Made by a program: the position numbers and the translations under genes. The notes under the pieces were generated by a model. It ran no database searches. It saw nothing but the letters and a program-made list of their open reading frames with translations, and was not told the DNA's origin. 64,000 bases of DNA from Burkholderia sp. 9120. GTDB taxonomy: Bacteria; Pseudomonadota; Gammaproteobacteria; Burkholderiales; Burkholderiaceae. Positions 17,017 to 27,807 of the stretch are shown here, in pieces (the first letter of the stretch is position 1; the number at the start of each line of letters is the position of its first letter). The stretch spans positions 3,224,001 to 3,288,000 of the forward strand of contig NZ_JQNA01000002.1 in NCBI RefSeq assembly GCF_000745015.1, in the 5' to 3' direction.

Positions 17017-17568
17017 TCAGGTTCGCGATTTGCCAGGAGCATTACCGGACATCGAAATGAACACCTCCAGCGCCGCACTGGTTCGGGCCAGGTCGCCGGT
17101 GCTCAGAAATTCCAGCATCAAGCCGTCGATCACGGCGACATACAGCGTGGCCGTGGCGCGGCGCTGCGGCGAAGGCGGAAGCGTGCTTTCGACAAAGCTC
17201 AACCAGTTCGAACTGTTGTCGTCCATGAAAGGCGCGTAGACGGCGGGGTTCTGCATGGCCAGAACCTGCACTTCGTACAGCAGGCGCACGTAAGGAACGT
17301 TGTTCGCATGCGTGGACCACTGCCAGAAAATCATCATGCCGCCTTGCCCGCCTGATTCGCGCATCAAGGCGGTGAAGGACTGTTGCGCGCGCTGCCGCAC
17401 CTCGCCCATGACTTCGGCGATGAGCCCGTCTTTGGAACCAAAGTGAAAGATCAACAACCGTGCGCTGGTTCCGATCTGCTCGGCCAGCGGCCGTAACGAA
17501 AGATCGGCGATGCCGTGTTCAAGGAAGTAGGCCAGCGCCTGGTCGCGAAGCGTGTCTTTTCTGTTCAT
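17017..17568 (-). CDS. TetR-family repressor, operon partner of the CPBP protease
   Basis: 183 residues with an N-terminal helix-turn-helix (LSLRPLAEQIGTSARLLIFHF) and a TetR C-terminal ligand domain. The start at MNRKDT is preferred over a frame 12 codons longer, since TetR helices begin here. Upstream, a direct repeat CGTTACA occurs at 17577-17583 and 17593-17599, 16 bp apart, and may be part of its own operator. The spacing of 35 nt to the CPBP gene indicates one transcript. Confidence 0.86.
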   Translation of the reverse strand: MNRKDTLRDQALAYFLEHGIADLSLRPLAEQIGTSARLLIFHFGSKDGLIAEVMGEVRQRAQQSFTALMRESGGQGGMMIFWQWSTHANNVPYVRLLYEVQVLAMQNPAVYAPFMDDNSSNWLSFVESTLPPSPQRRATATLYVAVIDGLMLEFLSTGDLARTSAALEVFISMSGNAPGKSRT

Positions 17569-17752
17569 GAAGCGAACGTTACATGAAACACTCGTTACAC
17601 TCAAGGGGGGAATTCACGAAGTTCACCGGCATCGCTTCGGCGGGCTGGGTGCTGACGCTGAGTTTGTCCGGCACACGTTCGCGCAGCGCACGGTGACCTT
17701 TAACGGCAGTGGGACGTGGGTAGCGGCACACTTACCGCGGATGGAATGCTTT

Positions 17753-18172
17753 TTATTGCGGCGCTTTTCCATCTGGGCTCAACGGCTCGACGTTAGTGGT
17801 GCCGTCCGCTGCCACCGTCGCATTGAGCCGGCGCTTGCCCGCGTTGTCCACCAATACGACGCCGGACCCGCCCGCGTTATTGAGGAACAGATAATTCGAC
17901 GCGCCACCTGGCCGGTCGAACTTCACATGCGCGCCCTTGTCGTCGACTGCAAGCGCGGCCGTCGGCCACGCCGGATTCGGATTGGCAAGCGTGACGGACG
18001 GCCTGCCCGCGGCATCGAGTGCGACAGTCGCACCGACCGTGCCGGATTCGCTGAGTAGCACCAAGGTCGGTACACCGTTGCTCGCCGACAGCACGATGCG
18101 GGGACGGCCTTGTTGATCGACGATGCGTACTTCCTGAGTGACGACGGGTTCGGGTGGCAACGAAACAGGCAT
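17753..18172 (-). CDS. Hypothetical beta-repeat protein
   Basis: 139 residues without signal peptide or membrane segment. The sequence repeats short strand-turn units of the form (V/L)xxDxxGxPxVxL, for example VRIVDQQGRPRIVL, VALDAAGRPSVTL, LAVDDKGAHVKF and VVLVDNAGKRRL. This suggests a beta-solenoid or tail-fibre-like fold. A GAAGAG site precedes the ATG. It lies 47 bp after a 39-codon gene on the same strand. No family recognised. Confidence 0.65.
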   Translation of the reverse strand: MPVSLPPEPVVTQEVRIVDQQGRPRIVLSASNGVPTLVLLSESGTVGATVALDAAGRPSVTLANPNPAWPTAALAVDDKGAHVKFDRPGGASNYLFLNNAGGSGVVLVDNAGKRRLNATVAADGTTNVEPLSPDGKAPQ

Positions 18173-18219
18173 GGTCTCTTCCCTTGATTGATGGTTTGCA
18201 GCGGCAGTAACGGTAATGA

Positions 18220-18339
18220 TCAGGCCATCGTCCGCAGCAGGTATTTATGCTGCCCGGACAACACCAGTTCGCCCCGCTGATTGTGAACGGTGCGCGCGGG
18301 GACGATCTGCCAGTCGGTCGGGTCAAAGCTGAAAGCCAT
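18220..18339 (-). CDS. Small protein of 39 residues
   Basis: ATG at 18339 preceded by a strong AAGGAG 7 nt away. The product starts MAFSFDPTDWQIVPARTVHN and ends GQHKYLLRTMA, then TGA. It lies 47 bp upstream of the beta-repeat protein on the same strand, and could be its operon partner. No family recognised; the strong ribosome site and tandem placement are the only support. Confidence 0.5.
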   Translation of the reverse strand: MAFSFDPTDWQIVPARTVHNQRGELVLSGQHKYLLRTMA

Positions 18340-18491
18340 ACGTTTTCTCCTTAAGTATTACGATCAGTGGAGTGAGCGTATCGGCCTGAAGCTTGAAAAT
18401 CTTTGTAGTTTTCTTAATTGACCTTAACCGGCCAAGGTGCCGGCAAAGCTTTGACGATCAAGGTACTCCGTTGTCTCACGCGATTGCCGGA

Positions 18492-20757
<2,266 letters not shown>

Positions 20758-20780
20758 CCTGCCGCTTATTTGGCCTGGTT

Positions 20781-21308
20781 CTAGTTATGCGGCCACAGGT
20801 AACAGTATTGCTGACTGTCTTCGAAACTGGGGCCGACGGTGCCGTCGGTCGCGATCTCTTTCAGCCATCCATTCGGATCTTGCGAGGTGGGTGCGTCGCC
20901 GCAATTGGTGTGAACCCAATGAATGCCGCCTTGAAAAGGAAGGCCGCATAGTTCGAGTCGGTCGCCAACCGCAATGCTGTTCAACGGCGGCGGCACAACG
21001 GCTGCATCCTGCTGATAACCCGATGCGAAGACGTTGTCGATGGCGACGTCGTAATCGGCACCGTCCGCGTCGCCCTTCAGCGTTAAATGCGTATGCGACA
21101 GCTCGACGCCTTTGCGGAACATGCCGTGTTTGAAGGTGGGTGCAGACACAACCTGACCGACGAGCAGCGTTCCAGCATTCGCGGCGCATTGCTGTGCGTC
21201 GTCGGCAAATGCACTAGTGGATAGCAAAGCAAGCACGAAACATAAACTGGCCGACGACCGGACGCGTTGCCGGATGCTGCGGCCTTCGTGAAAGTTTAAA
21301 GACGACAT
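20781..21308 (-). CDS. Exported DUF3465-like protein
   Basis: 175 residues with a signal peptide (LCFVLALLSTSAFA|D) after a basic N-terminus that is longer than usual, so an internal start is possible. The mature part carries GTLLVGQVVSAPTFKHG, a VGDRLELCG strand and GGIHWVHTNC, which match the small OB-like DUF3465 secreted family (IHWTH...GWI). Two or three Cys may form a disulfide. It converges on dgdA, with stops 24 bp apart. Function unknown. Confidence 0.65.
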   Translation of the reverse strand: MSSLNFHEGRSIRQRVRSSASLCFVLALLSTSAFADDAQQCAANAGTLLVGQVVSAPTFKHGMFRKGVELSHTHLTLKGDADGADYDVAIDNVFASGYQQDAAVVPPPLNSIAVGDRLELCGLPFQGGIHWVHTNCGDAPTSQDPNGWLKEIATDGTVGPSFEDSQQYCYLWPHN

Positions 21309-21473
21309 GGCAGAAGCTTCCTCAGTGTTTGGATTTGATCATGCAGCCCGCGCAGCAGAACAATCCATGCGAATGGAATTGCCTTCACGCCGACTCGCTT
21401 AATACGCCTATCTTCGTCACCGAAACGCTGCGGCAGTTTATCAGCCTGGTGCGTGCAAATTATGCGCAAGCGT

Positions 21474-22088
21474 TCATTTTCCGGTGAACAGATAAAGCGT
21501 GATCAGTCGGGTCGCTTCTTTCGCTAACGAGTCATTCTGAGTTTGCGCCGGATCGGTCATTACCGCGCGATGAGCGAGTGCTTCCATGGTGGTTTCGATC
21601 ATCGTCGCGGCCACGGTCAAATCGATTTCCGGCGCGATTTCATCGGCATGTCTTCTGAGTGTGGATTCGAGTACTTTTACCGCTGTTTTTCTGACGACTT
21701 CTGTACGGTCCGCCACGCCGAGTCGTGGCGCCAGCTCGAGTACACATCGATGACGTTCGGGCGTCACGTGATGTGAGACGAACGCGAAGTCGACGAGCGC
21801 GCGAATGCAATCGTCCAGCGTCGTGCAGCGACGTTCGTCGAGCGCGTTTTCGAAAGCGATCAGAAATTCTTCGCAGCAGCGGTCGACCACGGCCACGGCC
21901 AGCGCCGCCTTGTTCGGGTAGTACTGATACAAGGTGCCGACGCTAACGCCGGCGCGTTCGGCCACGCGTGCTGTCGTAAAGCTTTCGTAGCCTTCGTCCA
22001 GCAAAACCTGAATAGTGCCTTCGATAATTGCGTCGACGGTCGCTTTGGCGCGCGCCTGACGCGGCGATTTCCTTGGTTTTACGTCCAT
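21474..22088 (-). CDS. TetR/AcrR-family transcriptional regulator
   Basis: 204 residues. The helix-turn-helix is FTTARVAERAGVSVGTLYQYY near residues 40-60, with an Arg/Lys-rich N-terminus (KPRKSPRQARAKA). The C-terminal domain is of the QacR/AcrR helical type. It is divergent from a DinB gene 125 bp away, which is a plausible target. I found no clean palindrome between them. Confidence 0.87.
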   Translation of the reverse strand: MDVKPRKSPRQARAKATVDAIIEGTIQVLLDEGYESFTTARVAERAGVSVGTLYQYYPNKAALAVAVVDRCCEEFLIAFENALDERRCTTLDDCIRALVDFAFVSHHVTPERHRCVLELAPRLGVADRTEVVRKTAVKVLESTLRRHADEIAPEIDLTVAATMIETTMEALAHRAVMTDPAQTQNDSLAKEATRLITLYLFTGK

Positions 22089-22213
22089 TGGGCGGCCCTA
22101 TAAGCGTGCTCGGGAAATGCGAATAGTCAATTCCAGTGATTTGTCCGATATTCGATGGACGCAATCACGGGGCGCTGCAGCGGCGCCATTCACTCCCATC
22201 ACGCTAACACGTC

Positions 22214-22699
22214 ATGAACACCAATTCCTATTCGCAGCTCGTGCGCTATCAGCAATGGGCGAGTCGTGGCCTCTATGAGGTGCTTGGTCATCACATCGAT
22301 CGACTGAACGCCGAGGATGCCGCGAACCTCATGCGTATTCTCGATCATATCTTTGTGGTCGAGCGGATCTTCCAGCATCATCTTCAGGGGCGGCCGCACG
22401 GGTTCCGTGCGGCGCGTTCGGATGCCATGCCCGACATGGATCGACTCGCTAAAGACGCGATGGAGGTCGACGACTGGTACGTTTCCTACGTCGAGAATCT
22501 ATCCACGCAGGCAGTGGAGCAAGCCGTGGATTTTGCTTATATCAACGGCACGCCGGCTCGCATGACGCGCGGCGAGATCCTTCTGCATGTCTGCCTGCAC
22601 GGTACCTATCATCGCGGCAACGCCGGGGTGATTCTGTTGAAGAACAACGTCATGCCGAATCAGGACCGCATGACAGACTTCCTTGAAACCGTCGCCTGA
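22214..22699 (+). CDS. DinB-family protein
   Basis: 161-residue four-helix-bundle protein of the DinB/YfiT metal-dependent family. His residues in MRILDHIFVVERIFQHHL and VCLHGTYHRGNAG form the expected divalent-metal triad. The hydrophobic amphipathic pattern and length are normal. Relatives include thiol transferases and uncharacterised stress proteins. It is divergent from a TetR gene and 53 bp ahead of a cupin gene on the same strand. Confidence 0.85.
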   Translation: MNTNSYSQLVRYQQWASRGLYEVLGHHIDRLNAEDAANLMRILDHIFVVERIFQHHLQGRPHGFRAARSDAMPDMDRLAKDAMEVDDWYVSYVENLSTQAVEQAVDFAYINGTPARMTRGEILLHVCLHGTYHRGNAGVILLKNNVMPNQDRMTDFLETVA

Positions 22700-22752
22700 A
22701 TGCCGTTGAGTCGATTGTCAAAACGGCTCATCCAATACGAGGAACGAGAAGA

Positions 22753-23196
22753 ATGAATCCGCAACCACTTCATGATGGTCCGACGGCGCTTCACCTGAAC
22801 GACACCTGTATCTTTCTGGCGCGAGACGGAACCGTGCGCTCCTATGCGAAAACCGCCGAGACCCTGAGGAAATCGGGCAGCGATCCCGAGTTGACAGACG
22901 GCCGCATGCTCGCGATGTTTCACGTGAGCAGCCCGCGTGACGTGCACTATCCGACCTGGGAAATGCACCCTGACGGAGATGAACTCCTCATTCTTGCTTC
23001 AGGTTCGCTCTCAGTGGAAGTGCGCGATGGAAAGACGATATGCTCGGCGCGCTTGCCTTCGCAAGCGGCCTTCGTTGTGCCGGCTGCGCAATGGCATCGG
23101 CTGATCGTGCATGAACCGTCGGTCTTGATCGCCATCACGCCACGCCGCAATACCGTTCATCAGAACTGGGAGGACGATGTGCGGGCGGCGGATTGA
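22753..23196 (+). CDS. Cupin-domain protein
   Basis: 147 residues with a single cupin barrel. Motif 1 is represented by EMHPDGDELLILASGSL and motif 2 by FVVPAAQWHRLIV; the His and Glu residues are in the metal positions. It lies 53 bp after the DinB gene on the same strand, so the two may be co-transcribed. Function is not recognisable beyond the fold. Confidence 0.8.
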   Translation: MNPQPLHDGPTALHLNDTCIFLARDGTVRSYAKTAETLRKSGSDPELTDGRMLAMFHVSSPRDVHYPTWEMHPDGDELLILASGSLSVEVRDGKTICSARLPSQAAFVVPAAQWHRLIVHEPSVLIAITPRRNTVHQNWEDDVRAAD

Positions 23197-23213
23197 AGCA
23201 AGGCCGTGCGGAC

Positions 23214-23762
23214 TCACCTGTGGCGGGAAAGCCGGGTCATACGCGTGAGCGTCGCGTCCTGAAACACGAAGTGATGGGCGAGCGCCGCGAACGTGTGTAA
23301 TCCGATCAGCCAATAGGCGGCGTTACCGATCTGAAAGTGCGCGTTGTGAAGGAATTGATGGGCAACGGGATCGGCTCCAAACAGGCGGATGTGCCATTCG
23401 ATGCCGGCGAGCGTCACGGCGTTCCCACCGGTATTGACCATCGCTATGCCGAGCAGAGGCTGCACGAAGATCAGCAGATAGAGCGCGAGATGCGTGAGCC
23501 GCGCCATGAAGAGCTGAACCGGCGAGTGCGTGAGTTCCGCGGGCGAACCGTGCCAGAGCCGCCACAGTAAGCGCAAAATCGACAGGCTGAGAATCAGCGA
23601 TCCGGCCCAGATATGAACGGCGTTCCAGACGATGCGGCTATCCGATCCTTTCGGACCGCGTATTTCAATGGCAAAGAGCGCAACGACGATCAGTACCGCC
23701 GTCGCCCAATGGAAAAACATGGCGGGCTTCGAATAGGAAGGGGCGCGCTCGGACGACTGCAT
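23214..23762 (-). CDS. Cytochrome b561-type membrane protein
   Basis: 182 residues with four hydrophobic segments. Haem-ligand His are visible in MFFHWATAVLIV, WNAVHIWAGSL and LIGLHTFAALAHHF. It matches the YodB/CybB b561 family, which carries electrons between quinone and periplasmic partners such as superoxide. The start MQSSERAP removes 21 basic codons of a longer frame. Confidence 0.86.
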   Translation of the reverse strand: MQSSERAPSYSKPAMFFHWATAVLIVVALFAIEIRGPKGSDSRIVWNAVHIWAGSLILSLSILRLLWRLWHGSPAELTHSPVQLFMARLTHLALYLLIFVQPLLGIAMVNTGGNAVTLAGIEWHIRLFGADPVAHQFLHNAHFQIGNAAYWLIGLHTFAALAHHFVFQDATLTRMTRLSRHR

Positions 23763-23953
23763 GGATTCACTCCTGGTGTTGAATGGCTGAAAGACCACGT
23801 GAGTGAAGCGCAGCAAGCGTAACAAGCGCCCAAAGCACTACCTTCGACACGATCACACCCGTCGTAAACGCCCATGTCGTTCGACTTATTCCAGCGGGAT
23901 CGCAATCAGAAGGTGGCTTTTTTGTAATGGATTGTGTTGCGCAGGGAAACGCG

Positions 23954-24931
23954 TCAGAACGACTCGCCGACCATCGCTTCGCTTTTGCGCCAGAGCGCGG
24001 CAGCATGATCCGTGTCGAGCGCATAACGCCGAACGCCTTCGCTGATGGGCGTAATGACCACATCGTCCGCAACGATTTCGCTGACGTGGCAGTTTTCGCA
24101 GTATTTGCCGCCCACCTCGTCGGCTGCCGCTACCACTGCGGTCCATACCGAGGTTGCCGCGCCTTGCGGAACTGTCTTGAACTGGAACGGCTCCTTGCCC
24201 TCCGACGCAAGCTGACTGTTGATGTTTTCCAGCATCGCGGTCAACTGGCCTTCGTCCATGTGGCGCGCCAGTTCCGTCATGATTCCGCCCGGATGAACGG
24301 CCGCTGCCCGCACACCGCGCGCCTTGTGACGTTGATCGAAGGCCACCGCAAAGAGGATATTCGCGGTCTTCGCGCGACCGTATGCGACGAACGGATCGTA
24401 GGGCGTGTGCTCGAAGCTGGGATCGTCGAGATCCACGTCCGCGAAACGATGCCCTGACGACGCCAGCATGACCACACGACCACCCGGGCGGATCAGCGAC
24501 GCCACGCGATTCACGAACACGAAATGCCCCAGATGATTCGTGCCGAACTGCGTCTCGAAGCCGTCCGCTGTTTTGCCGAACGGCGTGGCCATCACGCCCG
24601 CATTGGCGATGATCACGTCGAGCGGTTGGCCTTGTACGAGTAGCTTGTCGGCGCAAGCGCGAACGCTAGCGAGGCTCGCGAGATCGAGTTCGATCAGCTC
24701 GATATTGCCGCCTGCGGCTGTGGCCTCGCGTTGTGCTTCGGCGGTCGCCTGCTGCGCCTTTTTCAGGTCCCGGGCCGCGCCGATCACGTTCGCCCCACGC
24801 GCGGCGAGTGCCCGTGCCGTCTCCACGCCCAGCCCCGCGGAGACGCCCGTTACGAGAATTCGCTTGCCGTGAAGGTCGACGCCCGCGAGTACCTCGTCGG
24901 TCGTTGTGGTTGCACCCAATTTCTCAGTCAT
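23954..24931 (-). CDS. SDR-family oxidoreductase (WWOX/RDH-like)
   Basis: 325 residues. Cofactor site TGVSAGLG is near residue 29, NAGVM follows, and catalytic YGRAK with an upstream LASSG serine is in the middle. The length and the ALFAVAFDQRH region resemble retinol dehydrogenase-like SDRs. It is divergent from a TetR gene, and its promoter has a TetR operator between TTGCAA (-35) and TAGTAT (-10), see 24981-25037. Probably repressed by that TetR. Confidence 0.88.
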   Translation of the reverse strand: MTEKLGATTTTDEVLAGVDLHGKRILVTGVSAGLGVETARALAARGANVIGAARDLKKAQQATAEAQREATAAGGNIELIELDLASLASVRACADKLLVQGQPLDVIIANAGVMATPFGKTADGFETQFGTNHLGHFVFVNRVASLIRPGGRVVMLASSGHRFADVDLDDPSFEHTPYDPFVAYGRAKTANILFAVAFDQRHKARGVRAAAVHPGGIMTELARHMDEGQLTAMLENINSQLASEGKEPFQFKTVPQGAATSVWTAVVAAADEVGGKYCENCHVSEIVADDVVITPISEGVRRYALDTDHAAALWRKSEAMVGESF

Positions 24932-24980
24932 CTTTGCCGCTCCATCACAATAGAGTTGACGTCATTCCCTGCCCGGGATA

Positions 24981-25003
24981 AAACGGAGTGAGCCTCCGCT
25001 TTT
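24981..25003. promoter_or_regulatory. TetR operator copy 1 (imperfect)
   Basis: AAACGGAG, five bases, then CTCCGCTT. Same pattern as the perfect site at 25013-25033 with one arm mismatch. Lies 50 bp before the SDR start and overlaps its predicted transcript start. Confidence 0.62.
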
Positions 25004-25012
25004 AACTATACT

Positions 25013-25033
25013 AAACGGAGCCAGCCTCCGTTT
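25013..25033. promoter_or_regulatory. TetR operator copy 2 (perfect palindrome) within the SDR promoter
   Basis: AAACGGAG, spacer CCAGC, CTCCGTTT: exact 8-bp inverted arms. Read on the reverse strand, TTGCAA (25032-25037) and TAGTAT (25008-25013) form a -35/-10 pair with 18 bp spacing, so this site fills the spacer of the SDR promoter. The two copies are 32 bp apart centre to centre. Confidence 0.72.
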
Positions 25034-25053
25034 GCAAGCACTCAAACGTATCG

Positions 25054-25632
25054 ATGAACGAACCGACACCCAAAGAACGAAAACCCAGGGCGGACGCGCT
25101 GCGCAATCGCGAGCGCATTCTTGATGTAGCAAAAACGGCATTTACCCATGCGCAAGGCGAGATCAGTCTGGAGGAGGTCGCCCGCCAGGCCGGCGTTGGC
25201 GTCGGCACGCTATACCGGCACTTTCCGACGCGCGACGCCCTGCTCGAGAGTGTCTATCGTGCCGAGGTGGAGAAGCTGGCGGAGGAGGCGCGCAAGCTGA
25301 CCGATTCGCTGCCGCCGCTCGAAGCGCTGCGCGCCTGGATGACGCTTTTCATCGACTACATCGCGACGAAGAAGATCATTGCGCCTGCGTTGAATTCGAT
25401 GGTCGGCGGGCCGACCAAACTGTTCGAATCGTCGGGGGCGCAGATCATGGGCGCGATCCAGTCGCTGGTCGCGCGCGCCGTCGCGAGTGGTGATATCCGG
25501 GCGGATCTCGATCCGCTGGATCTGCTTCGCGCACTCGTGGGCGTTTCAAATGTCGCGTCCGCGCCGGACTGGCAGCAGAGTGCCAAAAGGCTGATCGATA
25601 TCCTGTTGCTCGGCTCGCGACCGCAGGATTAG
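25054..25632 (+). CDS. TetR-family repressor divergent from an SDR
   Basis: 192 residues: helix-turn-helix ISLEEVARQAGVGVGTLYRHF at about 35-55 and a TetR_C-type ligand domain. It is 122 bp from the divergent SDR gene, and two palindromic sites in between make it the likely repressor of both genes. Ligand unknown. Confidence 0.88.
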   Translation: MNEPTPKERKPRADALRNRERILDVAKTAFTHAQGEISLEEVARQAGVGVGTLYRHFPTRDALLESVYRAEVEKLAEEARKLTDSLPPLEALRAWMTLFIDYIATKKIIAPALNSMVGGPTKLFESSGAQIMGAIQSLVARAVASGDIRADLDPLDLLRALVGVSNVASAPDWQQSAKRLIDILLLGSRPQD

Positions 25633-25889
25633 TAGGGTTTTTCAAATCGATGCGCGGACAACCAACGCGCGGATAGCGTCATGCCACGCGATGCTTTCAC
25701 TCTGCGCGTCGCGTGGCTCGCATTGCCCAATAGCGTCGGTAGCCCGGACACGCTATGCTTTCTCGCCACCCTCCACGTGCGCAGAGGTGGCCTTTCGACC
25801 CGGCAGGCAAGCGCGCCCGCTCAGGTGGAACGCAACTGGACCCAACCAGCAGTGCGCACCAACGAGTCAGCGATCCGCCGCCCGCCTGT

Positions 25890-27002
25890 ATGCCATTGAG
25901 CCACCTGTTGTTAGCGGCCGAGCCGCCCCAGCTTGCACCGGGAATCGTACATAGCAATTTCAGCGTGCAGGGCGACGGCCGTCATAGCTTCCTCGCGTGG
26001 CAGGAGCGCATGAGTCCGGTCTACGACATTCAACCTGCCTCAAAGCGCGTCGACGAAACGTTCGACGCAGCGATGTCCCGCTACTCGATCGACGATCTCA
26101 GCTTTTTCCATTTCCGCACCGGTCCGAATCTGGCCGTACGCTCACTGGGACGCGTGTCGACGGAGAACATTCGCGATGTTTCTTTTAGCGTGTTTCTGGA
26201 AGGCCGGCCGGGTGAATTCGTGAGCGGCAAGCGAGCGCGCGACGCATCGCCCATCGCATCCGTGCCGACCATTCTTGCGCTGGATATGGATCAGCCGTGC
26301 GCCGTTCGGAGCTTTCATGGCCGGATATTGTTGTTCTTCGTGCCGCGCGCTCTGGTCGAAAAAACCTTCCCCGACGCCGCGTCGCTCCATGGCCGCCGGG
26401 TCGAAGCGACAACGCCATTAACCCGCACGCTGATAGCGCATCTGATCGCGCTCAACCGGCAGATCGTCGGCCTGAGTAAAGACGACGCGCGTCAGTCCTT
26501 TCTCACCGCGGTGGAATTACTGGCCGCTGCGTTCAGCCGGCAAGCGGGCCTATCCGGCAATGCGCGCGCGGCGGTGCGCGCCGCGGTGTACGGACAGGTG
26601 CGGCGCTATGTCGAGGCGCATCTGCACGACCCGGAGTTGTCGACGGAGCGCGTATTGGCCTCGCTGCATGTGTCGCGTGCCAGCGTGTACCGTCTGTTCG
26701 AGCATGAAGGTGGCCTGGCCACGTATATCGCCAGCCGCAGGCTGCGCATGGCCGCCGATGAACTGGTCCGCTTTCCGCATCTCGACGTGCGGGACATCGC
26801 GGCGGGACTCGGCTTCAACAGCGCATCGAGTTTCAACCGCGCATTTCGCCGCGCGTTCGATATCGCACCGCGCGATTTGCACGGCTATGCGCCATTACTC
26901 CGGCGAGAACGGGAAGGGTTGGCGCGTCATGCGACCTGGCCGACGACGAGCCAGGCGGCACACGCTACACATGTAGCACACGCGGCGAACGTTCACGCGT
27001 AA
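25890..27002 (+). CDS. AraC/XylS-family transcriptional regulator
   Basis: About 370 residues. The N-terminal half (FLAWQERMSPVYDI, then FFHFRTGPNLAVRSLG) is an AraC-ligand-binding domain of the OxoDI/FeaR type. The C-terminal 100 residues contain both helix-turn-helices (VLASLHVSRASVYRLFEH and DIAAGLGFNSASSFNRAF). A longer frame begins at 25755, but those 45 codons are Pro/Arg-rich and lack a ribosome site; a later ATG at 26010 has an AGGAG site but would cut into the domain. So the start is uncertain. Confidence 0.84.
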   Translation: MPLSHLLLAAEPPQLAPGIVHSNFSVQGDGRHSFLAWQERMSPVYDIQPASKRVDETFDAAMSRYSIDDLSFFHFRTGPNLAVRSLGRVSTENIRDVSFSVFLEGRPGEFVSGKRARDASPIASVPTILALDMDQPCAVRSFHGRILLFFVPRALVEKTFPDAASLHGRRVEATTPLTRTLIAHLIALNRQIVGLSKDDARQSFLTAVELLAAAFSRQAGLSGNARAAVRAAVYGQVRRYVEAHLHDPELSTERVLASLHVSRASVYRLFEHEGGLATYIASRRLRMAADELVRFPHLDVRDIAAGLGFNSASSFNRAFRRAFDIAPRDLHGYAPLLRREREGLARHATWPTTSQAAHATHVAHAANVHA

Positions 27003-27033
27003 GCTGAACGTTTGACGCTCGCTGCAGCGGTGC

Positions 27034-27357
27034 TTATATCGTGGTTCGTGAGCTCGATTGCAGCGTCGAACTGCTGTCGCTCCTGCCCTGTACGATGAAA
27101 TCCGTTGCCTGAAGCGCAACCGTGTCCGAACCGGCCACTGAACGCTTGATGCCGGCTCGCGCCAGAATGCGCTTCAAGAACTTATAGAAGAGTTCGAGTT
27201 GTCTTGCGTCCGTGGCTTTCGGCTCGAGATCGAATACATGCTCGAGCACACGGCGTGACACGTAGAAACGTTGCAGTCCGTGGACGATACGAACCTGGAA
27301 GACGACGCCGTCGCTGTTGTGCGGCACCGCTGCCCAAATGAGTGAATGACTACTCAT
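27034..27357 (-). CDS. Hypothetical protein (DUF1488-like)
   Basis: 107 residues, no signal peptide. The fragment VSRRVLEHVFDLEPKATDAR is reminiscent of small Burkholderia proteins of the DUF1488 kind, which I cannot confirm. A GTG start six codons earlier is possible, but the ATG follows GGGGG. Position is convergent with an AraC gene. No function offered. Confidence 0.6.
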   Translation of the reverse strand: MSSHSLIWAAVPHNSDGVVFQVRIVHGLQRFYVSRRVLEHVFDLEPKATDARQLELFYKFLKRILARAGIKRSVAGSDTVALQATDFIVQGRSDSSSTLQSSSRTTI

Positions 27358-27571
27358 GGAGCCCCCGTAGATCACAATCTTAAGTTCTGAAGCTGGTCAA
27401 TCCATACTCGCACATCCAAATCGGAGAGCAGTATTTTTCAAAATTGTGACACCCCAAGATTTGACATTTTCACCACAGATTTTTATTGCAATGCAGCAAA
27501 CAGTCTATAGACTCAATGATGAGCGACCGCATGGGTGCGCTCGCAGTTTTGCCACGACGGGAGAATGCGCC

Positions 27572-27790
27572 ATGACGACGCTTCAGTCTTCATCCACTCC
27601 GACCGTCCCTGTACTGCACGTCTTCGAACAAGCCGGTGGCTGGCACTGGGGCATTACGATTCCGCGAGGTCTGGGAAGCGGATTCAAAGTGATCGCGTTC
27701 AGTGAGAGTACTTTTCCGGTTGAAGACGCTGCACGCACCGACGGGAGTCAGGTACTCGCCAGCCTTGAGGACACGGCGGCTCACAACTGA
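27572..27790 (+). CDS. Small hypothetical protein
   Basis: 72 residues with a beta-rich central part (AGGWHWGITIPRGLGSGF). The ATG follows a GGGAGA site and the gene is in an AT-richer leader that carries a potential promoter. It converges on dld with stops 18 bp apart. A longer frame upstream starts in non-coding-like sequence and was not used. No family recognised. Confidence 0.55.
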   Translation: MTTLQSSSTPTVPVLHVFEQAGGWHWGITIPRGLGSGFKVIAFSESTFPVEDAARTDGSQVLASLEDTAAHN

Positions 27791-27807
27791 CTCGTTCCGA
27801 CACCTGT

